From positions 1 to 23,996 of the forward strand of contig JSYX01000553.1 of the NCBI GenBank assembly GCA_000787465.1: DNA of 23,996 nucleotides. The letters are read 5' to 3'. Position 1 is the stretch's first letter; each line of letters begins with the position of its first letter. This DNA is from Thermomucor indicae-seudaticae (taxonomy: Eukaryota; Mucoromycota; Mucoromycetes; Mucorales; Lichtheimiaceae). The notes beneath the pieces were generated by a model, which worked only from the letters and a program-made list of their open reading frames with translations, did not search any database and had not been told where the DNA came from. Of this stretch, positions 19,939 through 23,996 are shown one piece after another. The position numbers and the translations under genes are program-made.

Positions 19939-20707
19939 TTAACTCTTTTTAATAGACTTTTGGAACAATGCGACTGTGCCCAAATCATGTGTAACCTTCA
20001 TGCTTCCAACTGACACAAAGTCAAGCCCAAGAAGCAGTTCCCGGATCTGTTTAAGCACAAAGAGCTCTGCGCGCGGATGCTCCAAAGAGAAAGCACCTGG
20101 AAACAGAGCCAGTTTATGTAGTCCTTACAGCCGCAGCCAACTGGAACCCTGTCTAACGCCCAGCCCACACTTTGAACGGGATACAGCAAACCTCACATAA
20201 CCCATACCTCCAGTGGACGGATTTTTTCGATGACTTTTAAGTTATGGGCTTTGAGGGAACGGAACAGTGCTTGACCGATACAAATGTTGTAACTACAGTA
20301 AATCTAGATTCGTTTACTGGTTTGCCCACTTTCGTAAGCGTAAAGAAGCTACATTTCTTCGATTAGGGAAGAACGAGAGCACTACAGATGGCACCGTGTG
20401 GCCATATGACAATGTCGGCCCAGTCAAAATACAGCTTCTATTAAATACGGGCTTAAAGCGACTTGTGCTTCTTCGTCCTTGGGTTGGGCGCCTTCATTGG
20501 ATATACAGACAATGTTAGAACCAAATTCCCCATAATTGAATATTTGTAGACAGCCAAATGCTTACGTCTCTTTAGCCGGAACCAAGAGTTGGGGAAAAAG
20601 TTGAGCACGACGTATAAACAGAAGGCGACGAAAGCGACAGAGAGCGAGACGATAACACAGTATCTGTCTGATGGTGTCATGATCGAATAGAAACTACGTA
20701 ATTTCAT
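19939..20707 (-). CDS. small spliced protein with N-terminal membrane segment, unknown
   Basis: First exon 20566-20707 starts MKLRSFYSIMTPSDRY and carries one strong membrane segment (about residues 17-36), followed by FRLKRR, suggesting an N-terminal anchor with the rest in the cytosol. Donor GTAAGC. The last exon, 19939-20079, begins HPRAELFVLKQIRELLLG and ends VALFQKSIKKS. The exon before it ends at 20208 (ALFRSLKAHNLKVIEKIRPLE) and joins in phase 0 through a pyrimidine-rich acceptor. The middle (about 20208-20535) could not be resolved: at least one more intron is needed and several phase-compatible choices exist. Family not recognised. The stop is only 35 bp upstream of the PNG1 ATG on the same strand. 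Confidence 0.45.
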
Positions 20708-20803
20708 GGCCCCTGTTTCCCTCTTTTATACTCGCCTGTTCGGTTGTTTCACCTACTCTCAGCATTACGAGGAAATTGTTATGAGATTCATGAATTATTA
20801 TTT
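20708..20803. other. upstream region of the membrane-protein gene
   Basis: Short AT-rich stretch leading into the MITE-like element; nothing else seen. Confidence 0.3.
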
Positions 20804-20958
20804 TACAGTGTCTACACATAAAGCCCGGTTTCAACCTACTAACATTCTGCTACTTAGCCGACTGACTCTTGCTGACTAGGTGGTCAGCCGACTGAATGAC
20901 CGCTAGTCAGTAAAAAAATTATTAGGGTAAATAAATGTACTTTATGTGTAGTGTTTTA
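20804..20958. mobile_element. MITE-like element with terminal inverted repeats
   Basis: CTACACATAAAG at 20812-20823 is the exact reverse complement of 20940-20951, and a TA dinucleotide sits just outside each end (20804-20805 and 20957-20958), as expected for Tc1/mariner-type insertions. The element is about 155 bp and non-coding. Inside is a second inverted repeat (20872-20886 with 20897-20910) that could fold into a hairpin, and a GCCGACTGA motif occurs twice. Size, ends and lack of coding fit a miniature inverted-repeat element. The outer few bases of the ends do not match well, so it may be old. Confidence 0.55.
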
Positions 20959-21960
20959 CTTATTAAAAAATTTTCAATGGACTCGTTACAATTTCCAGAA
21001 AGACAGGTGTGTGTATGTTGACCATTTCTTGGTGGTATCACTAACTCATCGTACAGTAGTGAAATGGGATGACTGTCTTATTACTAGGGAACGGTAAAGC
21101 GCATAACGGAGAACAAAAGGGGTTGCTCGATCTCTTTCAAGAATTGAAACGTCATGGAAGGATTTTTGCTGGTAGACTAGGAAAACAGTTTTCTCTTTGA
21201 ATCAAATAAAGCATCTACAAAGGGCCTCACTACCTACTTTCTCTTTCAATTCTCAAACAAATTCAACAACGCATTGACTTATCCCCGCGTTTTGCCAGCG
21301 TCCCTCTTTTGTCTACATCGATCTTGTGCTGGCAGGATGAAAACGTATGGTCAAGAAAGAGAAATGGTCTCTTGATGGAACAGTTGCGGAAGAAGACGCA
21401 AGAAGATCTCGTTAAAGCTTGATCGTGTGGCGGAGGTTACCCTGGCGGACGGTAACCGTTGACAATGTTGTTGCTCTGAGAATTTGTCGTTGGAATAAAC
21501 AATGGATGTGTCTCATATTTCTTTTTCTTCTTGATCAAATATTTTCATCGCACATTAGCAGGAGTACTGATGTCCGGCAGTTAGCCTCTTTTTCCGGAGA
21601 AATATTTTCGTACTGCTTATGCCAGAATCAAGTTTCTCCCATTAGAGACTTCTTAATAGTTATTTCGAGAGAATCGCAACAAGCTGGATCGTTGCACTGC
21701 AACTCATATAGCTAGGTAATAGCAAACAAAGGGAAATATGGAGGTCATGATGCAGTGGTTCAGTCCAACAGCAATCGATCGACGGTTTCCATGCGTTATT
21801 AATGAGTCCCAATGTTATCCGACCAGCATGGAAGACATTTTAACAAGAACGTTAGAAAATCAGTATAAAGGAGTTATTCCACTGAAGGAATAACTTGTTT
21901 TGGTGAGATTGAAGGTAAATGAAGGGATCGCTGTGGAGAAGAAATGTTGACTAACAACAG
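20959..21960. other. non-coding stretch
   Basis: No protein-like reading frame, RNA gene or repeat was recognised. The plus-strand ORF at 21419-21715 has no family resemblance and is probably chance. Confidence 0.4.
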
Positions 21961-22384
21961 CTATTTTAATCTCAACGGCCCTCGAGATTGACGAGTAGTG
22001 ATTCTGTCCACTTCCACGGATCTAAAGGAGAGCATCTTCTTCTGCACATCATCTGTGGGGTTTTCGCGGGATTGTTCAATTAAGATACGTATGCATGCCT
22101 CAGATATGCGTCTCCTAATACCTCAATTCAGGCCCCCCAAAAAAGACAGAAGTCATATGAAATAAGAGGAATGAAAAAGGCATAAAAATGCCGAGCTCCT
22201 CAAGGTCCGTAGATACATCTCTTTTTTACACTCTTCACTCACTCTCTCTACTTTGCTCTTTCTGATTCATTCCATCAAAAATCTTAACTTCCCTCTGAAA
22301 CTCCATCCACATTCGGGACAACGACCTATTGGACGATGGCACTCTTTGTACGAGTATTGCTTCCTTGTCCTCAAGACCATCCAT
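21961..22384 (-). CDS. possible small spliced protein, about 100 aa, unknown
   Basis: Two open, protein-like stretches join in phase: 22243-22384 (starts MDGLEDKEAILVQRV, includes MWMEFQREVKIFDGMNQ) and 21961-22121 (RRISEACIRILIEQSRE, ends SRGPLRLK, stop TAG). The donor is a consensus GTGAGT. The acceptor at 22122 (ATTGAG) is less certain, and a nearby GTAGAG donor is phase-compatible too. The product would be charged and helical, without a membrane segment. The first exon lies inside the left copy of a diverged tandem duplication, and further upstream exons may exist. No family recognised. Confidence 0.3.
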
Positions 22385-22775
22385 CGAAACTCCATTCTGC
22401 TTGAACCATATTCCTCGGGATTACGCACTCTCCTTCTATTCTGTGCTCTGATTCTCGCCTGCTTGCTTCTGCTTATGGTCCTGGGAATCAGCCAGTTGAT
22501 GTCTTACGTATCTTAGCTTGCCCGCCAGAAGTGCGCTTACCACGTATCTTTTGACGGTCCACTTGGAGTGCCTAGGGCTTTCCAACCGGTGCCCTCCCAG
22601 TATCCATCGATCTTGTTGCTATGTCTTCAAGACCATCCTTTCACCGTTTGTTGTCCTTGGTCCACGTTGTTCGGTGATCTATTTGCTCTTTCCGTCTTGT
22701 GCCCTGGAACTCTCTTACGACGCACTTTGGGAAGCCGCTGACTGAAGTCTTACACACCTTAACTTGCTCGTATTA
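22290..22775 (+). repeat. diverged tandem duplication, unit about 215 bp
   Basis: Unit 1 (about 22325-22525) and unit 2 (about 22545-22770) share ordered blocks: TCAAGACCATCC (22371 and 22629), a TGTGCTCTG / TGTGCCCTGG block, and GATGTCTTACGTATCTTAGC against GAAGTCTTACACACCTTAAC at the ends. A CTCTGAAACT block occurs before unit 1 and again after unit 2 (about 22783), hinting at a third partial unit. The spacers differ, so the duplication is old. Confidence 0.5.
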
Positions 22776-23996
22776 TCTGTCGCTCTGAAACTGCGCGCCT
22801 GGTCGGAGCGCGAACCAGGGAGCTCCCGGTTGGCAAACTGACTTGATAGCCACTTTATCAAACCGTCCCTACAATGTTACATTGCATTTCCTTTCTTTGG
22901 CTTTGTCACCAATCGCTGCTGTACAGTACCCATGGCTTCAACGTTTACCAATAAACAGAAAGAGCCACGCATGTCTCCAAACAAAGCTTTTCCAGGAAGA
23001 CACGGCCAGATCAGCTTAGATCAGCAAAGCAAGTATAGGCCATCATTGTCCCCAAGACAATACACCTTATGACCACGACGACGCCTTGGAGCACAACAGT
23101 CGGGGATGGGACGCAACTAACGGAATGCTTATTAATAATAAAGCCAAGGAAACCTGTAAAATGGAGCCTACGTGTCCCAAATATAGCAGCGTATTTTATC
23201 CTTGCGACTCCCATCAAGGCGATTACGTTATAAGTGTCGATGACAGTTTATTGCCGGCGTTGAAGAGCCGTGGGCTATGTCTCCTTCCTCGGCCAATGCG
23301 CCAATCGCCTAAAACTGAACTTCTGCACTAAACTAAGTCTGTCTCATTCGTTATTTTGCAGGCGTAAGAGATGCCTTTGATTACTTTTGACACGTCCGGA
23401 GGTAAGAGAAAAGGTATAAATATTCGTAATGCGTGATACGCGTGTCTTGTTCTGACACCATTTCAGGTTTGAGAGCAGCATAGGACTAACACGCACACAT
23501 GATAAATCGGTTCGACACCTAATTACGGCTACTTTTTCGTTACTTTCTCTCTGGGAAATGGGAAACAACATGTCTATCTCTTCACGATGGGTATAAACGA
23601 CCTCGGCAATGGACACCTTCACTGCTGTGATTGCCCTCATCTCGAATGCTCCTGGGACCCAGACAACTACTAGCGAAGTTTCTCCATTTCCCTTAGTAAT
23701 GGTGGAGGAAGTAACAGGATCAGAAGCGCGCCTTAAGCGACCAGTCAATGAATGTTTTACGTAACCATCTATGACGCATGAAGCCCAGCTTCGCTATCTC
23801 TAATTACAAACTCTCAATTCTTGCTTTTTTATGAGCATTCATTCTAAAAAATGACACGAGAAAGAAGAGCACAAGATGCCAGATGACATGAGATTGAAGC
23901 TGACCACCTTTTTTTCGTCACTGCTTGCAGTTTGGGCCCACTTCACTTATAAGAGCGGGCCCTGAAATGCCAATACCACAACTTGCAAATTTTCAA
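22776..23996. other. non-coding or unrecognised right end
   Basis: No gene could be supported. A hairpin CCTGGT...ACCAGG at about 22798-22819 was noted. The minus-strand frame at 23344-23748 is the longest and has one short suggestive motif (see rejected items) but no other family features. Confidence 0.4.

Noticed and set aside
22798..22850. Possible tRNA on the minus strand (GGTTCGCGCTCC-like T-loop)
   Set aside because: No matching acceptor stem, D-arm or anticodon stem; only a simple CCTGGT/ACCAGG hairpin is present.
23344..23748. Minus-strand ORF with a VVWVPGAFEM stretch resembling lumazine synthase (RIB4)
   Set aside because: Only about ten residues match. The N-terminal substrate loop and the downstream GxVIxG and histidine motifs of the family are absent, and no spliced model restores them.
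1..23996. CRISPR arrays, prokaryotic operons, integrons or defence islands
   Set aside because: The intron-rich eukaryotic gene structure throughout excludes a prokaryotic origin, and no regularly spaced repeats were seen.

Overview
The window looks like nuclear DNA of an early-diverging filamentous fungus, most likely Mucoromycota (inference). Genes are dense on both strands and cut by many short GT-AG introns: all 15 introns modelled in URB1 are 52-66 nt, and the 11 in the PNGase gene are 54-67 nt. A fungal-type Urb1/Npa1, a Vfa1 and a SMPD4-type protein occur together. Gene models were spliced by hand, using splice signals, reading phase and family resemblance.

Layout. 1-3415: repeat-rich, gene-poor segment with decayed reading frames, a lone CCAAT/TATA promoter-like stretch, a strongly strand-asymmetric C-rich tract, a 38-bp-arm perfect palindrome, a broken Helitron-type PIF1 helicase fragment, and two diverged copies of a 92-bp sequence exactly 1967 bp apart. 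3416-4002 (-): ribosomal protein eL24, whose frame is best explained by a one-nucleotide exon. 4767-5387 (-): Vfa1-like Vps4-associated protein. 6037-7464 (+): 475-aa disordered/coiled-coil protein of unknown function with a PP1-docking-like motif. 7549-13734 (-): URB1/NPA1, 16 exons, about 1772 aa. 14106-14406 (-): possible 68-aa spliced protein. 14431-17133 (+): SMPD4-like protein, 6 exons, about 782 aa, with a C-terminal membrane anchor. 17278-19903 (-): cytosolic peptide:N-glycanase (PNG1) with an intact Cys-His-Asp triad and a C-terminal L-type lectin domain, 12 exons, about 656 aa. 19939-20707 (-): small spliced gene with an N-terminal membrane segment. 20708-23996: mostly non-coding, with a MITE-like element, a possible 100-aa spliced gene and a diverged roughly 215-bp tandem duplication.

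The recognisable genes are housekeeping: ribosome biogenesis (eL24, Urb1), ESCRT/Vps4 regulation (Vfa1), sphingolipid/ER-nuclear envelope (SMPD4) and glycoprotein quality control (PNGase). They do not form one pathway. The most unusual points are the apparent 1-nt microexon in eL24 and the PNGase-lectin fusion.
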